Shown: piece after piece, positions 54,901-64,000 of the stretch | Position numbering within the stretch: the first letter of the stretch is position 1 | How the letters are laid out: each line of letters starts with the position of its first letter | Source: Phytophthora sp. 'mugwort' | Taxonomy: Eukaryota; Oomycota; Peronosporomycetes; Peronosporales; Peronosporaceae | NCBI GenBank assembly: GCA_033558025.1 | Contig: JAUCEF010000009.1 | Location: 310,001 to 374,000 of the forward strand | Length of the DNA: 64,000 nucleotides | Reading direction: 5' to 3' | Notes under the pieces: model-generated | What the model was told of the DNA's origin: nothing | Database searches by the model: none | Seen by the model: the letters and a program-made list of their open reading frames with translations, nothing else | Position numbers and translations under genes: made by a program

Positions 54901-55675
54901 GCCCCAGTGTCCCGGTCTACCGTGACCGTCCCCTTTCCTTGGTCTCGACGACAACTGCAGCTCCCGTAGCACACTCCCGCCAACCTCCAACGCGTCCCGC
55001 GCGGCTGGTTTTGGTGTCCCGGTGAGTCCCGCGCTCCGCCGCCGACGCTTCTACTCCGTTCTCGAACTGCTCACGACGAAGTCCGTACCCCGCTTCTCCA
55101 CCATGTGTCGCGAGTCGGCCCGGTTGGGGGACGGACGACGGTCGTATCGAGCTAGTGAGCACTAAAGTAGACTACCACCTAGCTAACAAAGCCAATACAA
55201 AAGATATGTAAAAACCTATTAGATTGACATTAACCAGCCAAATTTCGCGGCTGACCCTACTTCCTCGACACTTCACAAGCGTCCTCGCACGCAACAGCCC
55301 TTCGACACTCGCCTTACCTTTTCGTACCTCCTTTGAACTTGCTTGAGGGATCCGGTTTCACCCCGCCTTTCTAGCGACCGACTCTCCATGAACCGTCCTC
55401 CTGCCATCCGTCCTCGTCCCACGATACCTTCCTTTGCTCACTGTCAGCAAGCGTTCCGGGGATCAGCAACCCCGAGGATCTGGTCGGGCCACACGCGACT
55501 AAGCCCTCCAGCCGACGTGATTCAGACCTTCCCACACCCCTTGGACCAGGGCCGCCACGTCTTCCTCACCCAACTGGTCGGCAGGGAGGAGCTCGTGCAA
55601 CGCACCACCGGTCAGGCGACGCCCATCGTCGTGTCCCAGACGATAGCCACTACTACCGAAATTCCACTTGGGACA
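51995..55675 (-). mobile_element. Gag-only (TR-GAG-like) LTR retrotransposon, 3,681 bp
   Basis: Two 570-bp LTRs (51995-52564 and 55106-55675) differ at only about five positions. The target duplication is CTCG (51991-51994 and 55676-55679). In minus orientation the LTR reads TGTCCC...GCGACA. A primer-binding site starting TGGTGGAGAAGCGGGG follows the 5' LTR after 2 nt (about 55103), complementary to a tRNA 3' end, and a polypurine tract CGGGGAGGA precedes the 3' LTR (52565-52573). The 2.5-kb interior encodes Gag-like sequence and no protease, RT or integrase, so it must rely on an autonomous partner. A corresponding empty site is at 7338-7341. Confidence 0.9.
53733..54660 (-). pseudogene. Gag-like ORF of the Gag-only element
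   Basis: Minus strand from the Met at 54657 (MEPVASRYEHDMM...). RLRMFAGRVKGIAGERWRL, LTDYKTLKLRFYHRF and EQLLEGNLRLHKIRE match the look of Ty3-type capsid domains. In another frame follow WGRRVARYCDEAQMF and RYRIFANGL, then LNCVPEHSIEMAYDWVVAKGF, and a polar tail to 53733. Two frameshifts split it, so this copy is probably broken even though its LTRs are almost identical. No CCHC knuckle was found. Confidence 0.65.
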
Positions 55676-56262
55676 CTCGGCAATGCTAGGAGACAGCAGC
55701 ATACACTAGGAGAGGTCATTGCGGCGGTACCAATGCAACAGGATAATAACAGGTAAGAAAAAAAAAAGCAAGATCATCTGATGGCTAGCAGGAAAATTGT
55801 TGCGTAAAAGTACATGGTCACCTCTCACGCCTTTTCATTTTCGAATTAGCCTTCGATCTCGCACGGCTCAGCACAAGCGGCTCCAACTCGTCCATGAAGA
55901 TTCGTACTCCACCTCGCCACTATGGCCATTATGGCTACGACCGCCCTCAGTGTTCCTGGAGCACTCGCCAATCAAACCTCCGTCGACCATCTCCAAACGA
56001 TTCAGACTTCTAGCGATGAGAAGGCTTCTTGGGCACCGATCCTCGCTCTAGAAGGGATATACACGCAACAGATACCTGTAAACGACGGCAAGTCCCAGCC
56101 GAACTATCACCCGTACCACCCCAAGTACGATACCAAGACGCCGCCTGGTGCTCTACACGACAACCTTCACCGAGTCCTAGGTCATCCTCCATTTGTGACA
56201 CCTGCTTTGACCACCACTGGCTCCTCGAAGTCCATGCCTGTTCCTACCAAGACGAAAACATA
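55676..56262 (+). pseudogene. Secreted Thr/Pro-rich protein, broken copy B
   Basis: Right half of the segmental duplication, matching 7338-7915. The original start (ATG at 55893) has lost two single bases within the signal-peptide region, so it is out of frame. A later ATG at 55922 is in frame with the conserved N-domain and still gives a short hydrophobic start (MAIMATTALSVPGALA). The frame then passes the point where copy A is shifted and stays open to 56500. Homology to copy A ends at about 56262 just after PVPTKTKT, and the Thr/Pro tail is replaced by unrelated sequence. It therefore encodes at most a tail-less variant of 192 residues. Confidence 0.6.
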
Positions 56263-56499
56263 CCTGTCCACAAACCAACCAACCCAAATGGTCGATAAGC
56301 TCACTGATGACAGAACCCTAAGCCCGCTACGGCTCGCACGCGAAGCCTCCGCTTGCCAAGAGGTTAATGATGGATCCTGGTTTTGCATTCGCGTAGGCAT
56401 GCACACCACACGCACGCATGTTTGCCTGCTCGCCGGCTTGACATGCCATCCGTCCTCAAATTGGTCCAATCAGAACACCTCATTTATCCTACAAACTTG

Positions 56500-56810
56500 A
56501 ATTGTAGATTTGTCACATTGTCGGAAGATTTGCACCGTTTGACTTAAAGTGTGCATGGCTCTCGCTTAAGTACTGTCTGGACGGTGAGGATATTCATCCA
56601 ATTACTACTTAGTATAATGAATGTTCTTGCGAATTCTTAAGCAACGAGTATTACCCTTTATTACCTTAAAATTCGGATTCAATAAGACAATGGTAAAAAT
56701 GTTTGATGCTTATACAATTTCATAAAAAGACTTATATTTTTACGAACGGTAAAAAGTCTAAATCGCGCAGCACCATTCACTCAGTGCTGGGAGCTCCATG
56801 CCCTCCATCC
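56500..56810. other. AT-rich gap, no features seen
   Basis: No coding-like or repeated sequence noticed. Confidence 0.45.
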
Positions 56811-56819
56811 TCACTCCCG

Positions 56820-58392
56820 CTTTGATGATGAAACGTCGTCCAAAAGTAAAGTCAAGCTGAAGGCACTTGACCGCGGGTCGTTGACCGCGATAACTGCAGC
56901 AGCTGCCGTCGACGTCCATCGCTCGACGTGGTACCGCTGGAAAGGCTAACAAGCAATTATCCAAACGACCACCTACCAAGTTCTACACTTCTCGCAGTAC
57001 ATCGATGTACATAAGGAACCCAGGCCTCGAGAAAAAGTAAGTTTTCAAGTTATTTTTATCCGATTTTGGCACGTTAATACTAATGTTCCTATTTAGACTT
57101 CTGGATTGGATTGTAGAAATGCGGAAAAATCGCTTTCTCTGTGTATCCATGGAGTGTCTGCTACTAAGAAAAAAATGCTAGCTCGATATGACCAAGGACC
57201 GCATCAAAGCATATAGCAGAGGCGGAAACATCTCGTTTCTGAGGCGTTTTCTCAAGCGTAATCGCTTGTCAATTTGACGGATCACGCACAAGGGTAGGAA
57301 GAAGCGACCAGACATGGAGGTAAATGGTTCAATTTTTTGTTTTAACATTGGTTTTAGCTAAGTTTTGTGTTTTTTGTGATAAATACAGCTTGTTGCAAAC
57401 GTATTTTCGCAGTCAATTCAGCATGTCATTGAAGAAGACGGCATCCTTTCGGCGGAGCGCGGCGATACCAAGCTCGCCGCCGTGTTCAACTGGCCCAAAC
57501 GGTCATATACATCGATATGGCCGGCAAGACAACCATTGATTTCACTGGAAACGCAGCTATGGATGTACTGTAAATACATGCTTATTGTATTGTTTAGTTT
57601 TGGGGATTTGTCTAGCTTTTATGTACTTCTGGCTTTACGGGTAGTGAATTCAGCGATTTTTGAGCATCGGTGTTTCTTACAGCATCAGTGACGGGCATCA
57701 AATTGCCTCCACTGATCGTGTTTGCTGGTGTTCCAGAAGGCCCGTATCGCAGGAGGTTTGGAACCCGTCATTTGGGTCACCTGGGCTGAGCATACCGTTC
57801 AAAAGAAGGCTTTTTGCAACCGGGCGGTGATGATGGAGTGGATTGAACCGGTATGTTTTAACATTTGTATTCGGAACTTAATTTTTACGATCTAACTTTC
57901 CTTTATTAAATAGGTTTGGAAGCCCAGCGTGGAAGGATGCTGGCTGCTGATCTTGGATAGCCTTAAAGTCCACAAAATGGCTCGGTGAGGGCTTCACTTG
58001 AGCAGTGTTGCACGCAGGTGCAGTTCGTACCACCAGGCATCACAGGTTTGTGCCACCCAATGACGTGGAGTAATAAAGCCATTTAACGACGCATTTCGGT
58101 ACGTTTATGTTGTTTTTACGGCTTCCTTACATGTTTTAACTTGTTGCGTTGCGTATGATTTTATCCTTTAGGAGGATATCTCGAGCATCACCTCGACAAT
58201 CCCTTCCCGCCTCGACATCGGAGAAGCGGGCGCTCTCGCGGTTCGTTGTGGAGGCGTGGATGCTGTCAAGCCGACACAATCGTGAAGGGGCATGCGCGGG
58301 CGGGCGTGATACCAACAGGCCCCCGTGACCAAGACGGCCGTTTCCGCGTGGCTGCCATCGTGGCGGATGCACCGCTAGTGCAAGACGACTAG
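56820..58392 (+). pseudogene. pogo-like DDE transposase relic with introns
   Basis: An N-terminal helix-turn-helix (LDRGSLTAITAAAAVDVHRSTWYRW, about 56850-56945) is followed by core pieces: VIYIDMAGKTTIDFTGNA (about 57505, first catalytic region, with the Asp changed or shifted); GIKLPPLIVFAGVP (57695); VWKPSVEGCWLLILDSLKVHKMA (57912, second catalytic Asp); FVPPGITGLCHPM (58030, third region); and a conserved tail ending VADAPLVQDD at a TAG (58390-58392). Introns are visible, for example GTATGT...TAG at 57850-57914. Stops and frameshifts make it inactive. It is a different subfamily from the element nested in the gypsy LTR. Confidence 0.7.
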
Positions 58393-58689
58393 ATAGATAA
58401 AAAGCTCTCAATACATGGTCATTTGCATCTGAATTTTGTCTTCAGTAATGTAAGGGCATTTCATGCGAGGGGATGTCACCTTCATGCAATTGTGCAAGTT
58501 GTCTCTCTTTTGCATGCCACTTTGATGTTTTACGACTGTTGCAATGAATCCGTTTGTGTTACAGAATCCGAATGTTACGGTACTACGTAATTGTAAAGTA
58601 AATTGTTTTTCTACTTGCCTGATACGTATCAAAAGAGATCTTCGCCGAAACGTCACCAGCACAATCGGATCCGCTACCTTTCACCAGAT

Positions 58690-61653
58690 ATGCACAAGCG
58701 TCCGAGAGCCGATAATTCCGCTGTTGCGGCCGTTTCCAACGTCAGCCAACATGACGCAGTTCAGCCCCTTAAAAAGGTGTTAATCCGAAGGAAAACACGG
58801 CAAGACATCGGCAGATTCGGTGTATTAATTCCGGTATTGAGCCTCCTCGTCCTGTTGGCTGGTTTGCTGCTGTTGCGTTCGTCGCGGTTCAGTGCATCGG
58901 ATGTTGTCATTGACCCCGTGTCAGAGGAGGTAAAGGTTGCTGCCTTTATGGATTGGTTCCAAACTGCGGGTGGCACTGTGAGCGACAAGATTTCAATCGA
59001 GATGTTTCCCGAAATGGGCAGAGGTGACGAAGTGCAGAGATTTGGGGTTTGGTACAAGTGAAGCTGATTTTTTGGAATGTTTTGGTCATTTGCAGGAGTT
59101 GTGGCGTTGCAGGCGGTGCAGGAGAACGACGAGCTGCTATTCGTGCCTCAGAACGTCATCATGTGAGAGTTTCTTTTACCGTTGTTCTGCCTAGGAGGCT
59201 GGGATTTCACTAACCTTATGGTTGTTATGACTCGTAGTTGTCACGAGACGATTACAAAGGAATGGAGCTTGCAACCGAAGCTGAAAACGAAGTTGGCGAA
59301 GTTGGAGAGCGACCAAGAAGAGTTGCTGACTGCATTCTTGCTGTTAGAGCAAGCAAAGGGGCAGGCATCTCTGTGGGCTCCGTACTTGCAGCTGCTACCA
59401 ACGTTTTCCTCGCGAAACGTCGTGTCATCACCGCTGCTCTTCGTCAGCGACAAGGATGTTGATGCCTTGCAGGACGAGCGCATGGTCAAAGCTGCAAGAA
59501 GTGAGAGGCAGCGAGTCGAGAAAGCGCATGGTCGTTTTAAGCGCCTTTTTCGCTCGTTTGTGGACAAAGAAAGCATTAAACTATCGCGATATGTCTGGGT
59601 TCGCTTTTTAGTGAACTCCAGAGCATTTTCAATCCGAGGCCAGCGCGTTCTAGTGCCATTCGGAGATATTTTCAATGGAGAACCGGACAATGAACCTCGC
59701 CAACACGACAACGGACAGCGTTTCCTCCAGTTCCATGACCTTCAACCAGAAGGCATGACTGTCCGAGCTGATCGCGGCACTCCCATAGGAGGGCAGGTTT
59801 TGGAAGATTACGGGGACAACAGCAATTATGTGTACTTCTTGCATCACGGATTTCTCATGGATGACAGAGGTTTTGACTGTGCAATTTTCCATCTTCCGCG
59901 CCTTGCAGAAGCTTACGCACAGGTTGAAGACGAGGAACAAACTGAAGTTTTATCATCCAAGTTGCGCATTTTGTCGCGTATAAAAGTCGACGATGGTCCT
60001 CAGGCGTGTATTTCTCGTACTGGGAAGCTGGAAGATTCGGGTTTGGTGCGCGTTTACACGGCTCTATACAACATGGATGCGGAACGTGCTGCAGTATGCG
60101 TTAATGCTCAATCATTTGATGAGTGTTTTCCGCCTGAACTCATGCCCGATTTTGATACTGAGCCTGGACGTCAAGAAATTTTACTGCTGCTAAATTCTGT
60201 CAGGCAGCAGCAGGAGCGTTATCCAATTACTCTCGAGGAGGATCTCGCGATACTTGATGGGCTTATAGATGGTGTGGCGTCCAGTAGCTATAAGCACGCT
60301 GTGACTTTCCGGTTGAGTCGAAAGCAGATTTTGCATGATACCCAGACGGCTTTGGAGCAGCAGTTGAAGTATCTGGACGAAGAAGTCAAAGCCGAGGTTA
60401 GTGAGAATCTTGACTCTGGAAAGGTCGAGCTTGAGGAGGTCGCTTCTGGAGGTAACAAGCTCGAGCGGTTTCAGCAATGGATAGTTCGCCATCACTTCCC
60501 GGTGAATCATTTGACGTTGCGGTATGTCAGCGAAGCTGTAGGCTATGGAACTTTTGCTGCCAAACCCCTCACAACTGGAGACGTGTACTTGGAAGTGCCC
60601 CTGAAAGTTGTCATGGATGTGCGATCGGCTGTTAAATCTCGCTGGGTAAGCCAAACGATGCAGGAGCTTCAGAAGTATCACGCACGTATTCCAAAAGAGG
60701 AAATGCTGCTGCTCCTTCATCTTTTGGAGGAGAAGTTTGGTCCAGATCATCTTCAATCACGCTGGAAGCCGTATCTGGACATGCTACCCGATCTGAATGA
60801 CCAAAAAGGCACATTGGGTTCTCCTCTTTTTTATGATGAAAACGGAGAACAACTGAAGATGCTCGAAGGCACTGATCTACTGGCACTCGTTATAAACTAC
60901 CGTCAACGAGTTGGTCAGTCCTATGCTGTTCTCTCTGATCACCTCAAACGATCGGGTCACGCTGCAACTTTACTGTGGCTCATAGAAAGCCGCTTCCGTT
61001 GGGCAAACGCCATACTTGACTCCCGCAGTATTTGGTGGGATGGCCAGCAACACCTCGTGCCGCTTCTTGACATGGTCAATTGCCAGGAACTTCACTCGGG
61101 GCAGAAACCGCATCACACCAATCTAGAGTCGTCCGGTCGCCACGCTGTCACGAAGACCTCCTGGGACTTCGAAACTGGTCAAGAAGTCGTCGAGAATTAC
61201 GCCCAGCCCAACTACATTTACCTGCTCTACCACGGCTTCATGCTGGACGCTAATAGCCACGATTGTGCTCATTTCCACCTCGAATTGCCTCTTGCAGCAC
61301 GGCAACGCAAGTTTGTAGCATTTCTCCGCAGTCTTGAGATTTATTCATGGACTCCCGACGTGTGTGTGTCTCCTACTGACAACCAGAGTGTCGAGAAGTT
61401 TTCGAGGATTGCGCTCTTGATATCAGATCCCCAAGATGTTCGAAACGCAGCAGGTTCAAGTCCATCTGCACTACCACAAGCGATCGCATCGGCTTTAAAG
61501 CTTGTGGAGGATCGCTTAGGTCGTTTACAATCCATCAGTGCGGACACCGTGACAACAAATAATTTCAGAACGCAGTCGATCATCAAATTCCGCCAACAAC
61601 AACTCCAGCTCCTGGTAGCTCTACGCAGCAAGCTTTTTTCAATAGTACACTAA
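58690..61653 (+). CDS. Membrane-anchored protein with two SET domains (938 aa, three exons)
   Basis: Exons 58690-59023, 59096-59162 and 59238-61653; introns of 72 and 75 bp with GT-AG ends keep one frame of 939 codons. The first junction restores the SET motif GRGVVAL. Residues 43-63 form one transmembrane helix. Two Rubisco-LSMT/SETD-type SET units follow: unit 1 with GRGVV, DIFN (277-280) and EDYG (323-326); unit 2 with GYGTFA, DMVNCQ (745-750) and ENYA (786-789). The usual NHxC Asn-His reads NG and NC, and the second NYG reads NYA, so S-adenosylmethionine binding may be altered, most of all in unit 2. The family methylates lysines on non-histone proteins. The membrane anchor plus duplication is unusual. 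Convergent with RPL18a. Confidence 0.85.
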
Positions 61654-61834
61654 GCAACTAGTAAACAACACAAAAGCAAAGGGTTTCAAAGTCGAAAAAC
61701 TCCCATCTTTCGATTGCATTAACCTTCGAGATGTTTCTCCAACTGCTACCAACTAGCATAACGCTGTACAACTGCGGGACAGCAGGTCAACAAGACGCGA
61801 AGCTGCTGGCAAGAGCTGACGAAACTAAAGCTGC

Positions 61835-62934
61835 TTAACCACGGAAGGTGCACGGACGCGAGGCCTTGAAGACAGAGTTGTGGTGCTTCTCAGCGGCACG
61901 CGGCAGACGGTGTGACAGCGGGAACGAGATCTGCGAGTCGTGGAACTGCTGCACGTTGGTCTTCTGCGTGTCCTTGGCGGCCACAATGGCAGTGCGCATG
62001 ATCTGGATCGAGCGAGGACGAGCGCGGTGGCGACCAGCCAGCTCAGCGTACATCTGCTCAACAGCCTTGCACATGGTAACGTCACGGTACTCCTTGTACA
62101 TATTGTGGGTACCGCTGCGAGAGTTGTAGCGGATCCAGATGCCGTAGTTGTTGACGATGCGGCGGTTCTTCTCGGTCAGCTGCAGAATGACAAATATAAC
62201 AACACACAAAGGTCAGATTGTTGACCAGCGAAAATATTGTAACTTCGGCCAGAAGCTATTCATAAAGAGCTTCCTCGTCCGATTCGCAGTAGTCAGTTGT
62301 TCAGAGTGGTGGGCTTACGGAAAAGTCCCCTCATTTGGTCCAATCCAAGAGAGCTAAACAACGGATCACACCGCGATCTCACTAGCGACAAAGCGGTTTG
62401 CAAGCTGGAGTGGAGAGCGGCATGAGGGGTCACAGTCTCTCCACTCTCGTGGCAGGCAAGCGCTTATACTATGTCGCTAGGAGGATGTACCGCACACCAG
62501 CCACGGTTGTGCGTACACAGGACGAGGAGTGGCGCACCGCTATAGATTAATTAACGGTGCTACCGCCCTCCACCTCCCAATAGTTATCGGATGAAACTAC
62601 TGGGAGGATTTTCACTTGACTTGTTGGAGAGGCTGCAAACGCACCTCGTTGATGTCCAGGATCTCGCCCGTGGTCTTCTTCATCTTCTTCATCTGGTGCA
62701 GGAAGTACCAGAAGCGCGACTGAGCCAGCACCGGGTTCGGCGCGAACAGCTTCATGCGGTAGGCCGGCGGGTTCGGCTCCTTCTCGGTGGGGGCCTTGCG
62801 GCCAACAACTTGGAACTGACGGATCTGTTCATTGGCAAATGCAAGCGGCAAAAGTCAGTTTAGGTAATCATTTCGCATTTCACCTTGGCATTTTTACTGC
62901 GGTTTGCAATTTTTCCACTTTAACATACCGGCAT
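61835..62934 (-). CDS. RPL18A: 60S ribosomal protein L18a (eL20), 176 aa, three exons
   Basis: Minus strand: exon 1 62934-62929 (ATG CCG only), exon 2 62824-62645, exon 3 62179-61835; 531 nt, 176 residues, equal to the human length. The sequence matches the family throughout: QFQVVGRKAPTEKEPNPPAY, RMKLFAPNPVLAQSRFWYF, KKMKKTTGEILDINE, IVNNYGIWIRYNSRSGTHNM, YKEYRDVTMCKAVEQMY, RHRARPRSIQIMR and QFHDSQISFPLSHR. It binds the large ribosomal subunit near the stalk base and P-site side. Introns are 104 bp, directly after the second codon, and 465 bp, long for this genome. An Inr-like motif lies about 25 nt upstream of the ATG. Confidence 0.97.
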
Positions 62935-62957
62935 GGTTCTGCTTGAGGGAGTCTTCC

Positions 62958-62968
62958 GGAGAATGAGC
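62958..62968 (-). promoter_or_regulatory. Inr-like core promoter of RPL18a
   Basis: On the minus strand GCTCATTCTCC matches the oomycete initiator core (GCTCATTYYNC) and lies 24 nt upstream of the start codon, where transcription is expected to begin. No FPR-like extension is evident. Confidence 0.6.
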
Positions 62969-63208
62969 GAGAGCAGGCAAAGCGCGGCGTACTTTTGTTT
63001 GGCCGGTTTTACTGGCGGCGGGGGCCTCACGCCTTTTCAGCCAATGGAAGGTAGTTTTTCTCAAAACCCGGGTCGGAGAACCTAAACCCGCGGGTTACAC
63101 CTGCGCGAGTACTGTTTCGGTTTCGCTACATCCGAATATTTTAGTGCATGGTACATTTGCATCCTTGTAGAGGTACAGTATTCATTATTATGCACTACTA
63201 TTACTGTA
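62969..63208. other. Intergenic region between RPL18a promoter and Tc1 relic
   Basis: Upstream promoter sequence of RPL18a, then AT-rich DNA. No genes seen. Confidence 0.4.
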
Positions 63209-63210
63209 TA

Positions 63211-64000
63211 CAGTCGGCGCATTTAATATTTACGCACCCCCAAATTTGACAGCTCGCCCACTTCCATTCCAAAATAGGAACAAGGTTTGCGTATTTAGGC
63301 AGGGAAGGACAAAAGAAGGTGAGTAGCGTTTTCAAATTAATAAAACGTGAAGTAGTTGCCAAGATACAAAGTATTTCTCAAATTTGGTGAGATGCAAAAA
63401 TATTTACGCATGAGATTTTCGGTCAGATACGACCTATTAGTACGTAGGGCGCTTGGACATGCTCTTCAGCAGCTTTCTGATGTATTTAATGTCGAACTTC
63501 TCCCACTTGGCCATGATAGTCGCCGTCAGCTCGGCCACAGTCTCGAATTGTCGCCCGTTCGCATACATGCGTCGCGCCAGAACACCCCAAACGTTCTCAT
63601 GATGTTGAGATCCGGGCTTGTAGCTGGCCAATCAAGTGTGTCGAGCTCCTGCTCTTGAAGGAACGTTTTAGTGAATCTGGCAGCATGAATAGAGGCGTTA
63701 TCATGCTGAAAATAGGGGTAATTTTCCGGACAGTTTACGAGGAACGGTAGAAGGGCTGAGCGCAGCGTTGGTGTAAGCGAGAGCATTTTGTCTCCCCTTG
63801 AGAATCACTAGTGTGGTTTTACCGTGCCAGCTCACCCCTGCCTACGCCACCACACTGCCGCCACCGCATACCCGGCGTGAGAAGTACTGAGGGGCCTGAC
63901 GGAGATCGCACCAGTAATATCGATAGCCATCAGGCCGTCAAGGTTGACCTACTTTTCATCCGAAAAGACGACGCGGCGCCAGAAGCGACGCCGCTCGTCC
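63211..64000 (-). mobile_element. Tc1/mariner-type transposon relic, runs off the window
   Basis: A TA dinucleotide (63209-63210) followed by CAGTCGGCGCATTTAATATT looks like a Tc1 end. On the minus strand the DDE transposase runs from the window edge: VVFSDEK (first Asp), NLDG and GYRYYW-like, YFSRR and GGGSV; then QHDNASIHAARFTKTFLQEQ with the second Asp (about 63700) and LDWPATSPDLNIM, a frameshift, then ENVWGVLARRMYANGRQF and a Lys-rich end near 63437. A stop also interrupts the first part. The 5' end lies beyond 64000. Confidence 0.8.

Noticed and set aside
59041..59060. Splice donor at GTTTGG after the first SET exon
   Set aside because: It leaves the next exon out of frame; the donor at 59024 (GTGACG) restores GRGVVAL and a continuous frame.

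Overview
The window is nuclear DNA of an oomycete, most likely Phytophthora or a close relative. The evidence is a degenerate RXLR-type effector gene, oomycete-style bZIP and LRR-membrane genes, short introns, an Inr-like core promoter, and dense copia, gypsy, Helitron, piggyBac, pogo, Tc1, LINE and Polinton-like remnants. Species cannot be fixed from the sequence alone.

Layout: (1) 1-4.3 kb holds the 3' part of a nearly intact copia element with one frameshift. (2) 4.4-11.5 kb is a repeat mosaic: nested inverted repeats, a copia-leader-like repeat, a frameshifted gene for a secreted Thr/Pro-rich protein, an RXLR-type pseudogene and a MULE tail. (3) 12-21.9 kb holds a decayed pogo-like transposase and a chromodomain gypsy element. 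A second pogo-like transposon with 26-bp perfect TIRs has jumped into the gypsy 5' LTR, and the gypsy carries a decayed antisense reading frame before its 3' LTR. (4) 22.3-29.6 kb holds a copia LTR remnant, two copies of a GC-rich repeat module with a minisatellite, a truncated Helitron Rep and a DNA polymerase B fragment of Maverick/Polinton type. Three snap-back palindromes lie in this stretch, two of them breaking mobile-element reading frames. (5) 29.6-42.3 kb is a gene island, all on the minus strand: a pseudokinase, a 1,730-residue repeat protein, a bZIP factor with Val in place of the invariant Asn, and an LRR membrane protein. (6) 42.5-46.4 kb is a whole but decayed piggyBac element with TTAA duplications, just upstream of the LRR gene. 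(7) 46.6-56.5 kb holds a LINE fragment, an LTR-element remnant, and a compact Gag-only LTR element (570-bp LTRs, 4-bp TSD). The latter split a duplicated copy of the 7.1-7.9 kb block, so the unoccupied site is visible in the same window. (8) 56.8-58.4 kb is another pogo-like relic. (9) 58.7-62.9 kb is a second gene island: a membrane-anchored double-SET protein (+) facing ribosomal protein L18a (-). (10) A Tc1/mariner relic begins at 63.2 kb and runs off the end.

The host genes (six intact) sit in two compact islands with no obvious shared pathway. The rest is layered mobile DNA. The strongest items for follow-up are the Gag-only element with its empty site, the snap-back palindromes, the gypsy antisense frame, the broken effector and secreted-protein genes, and the pseudokinase.
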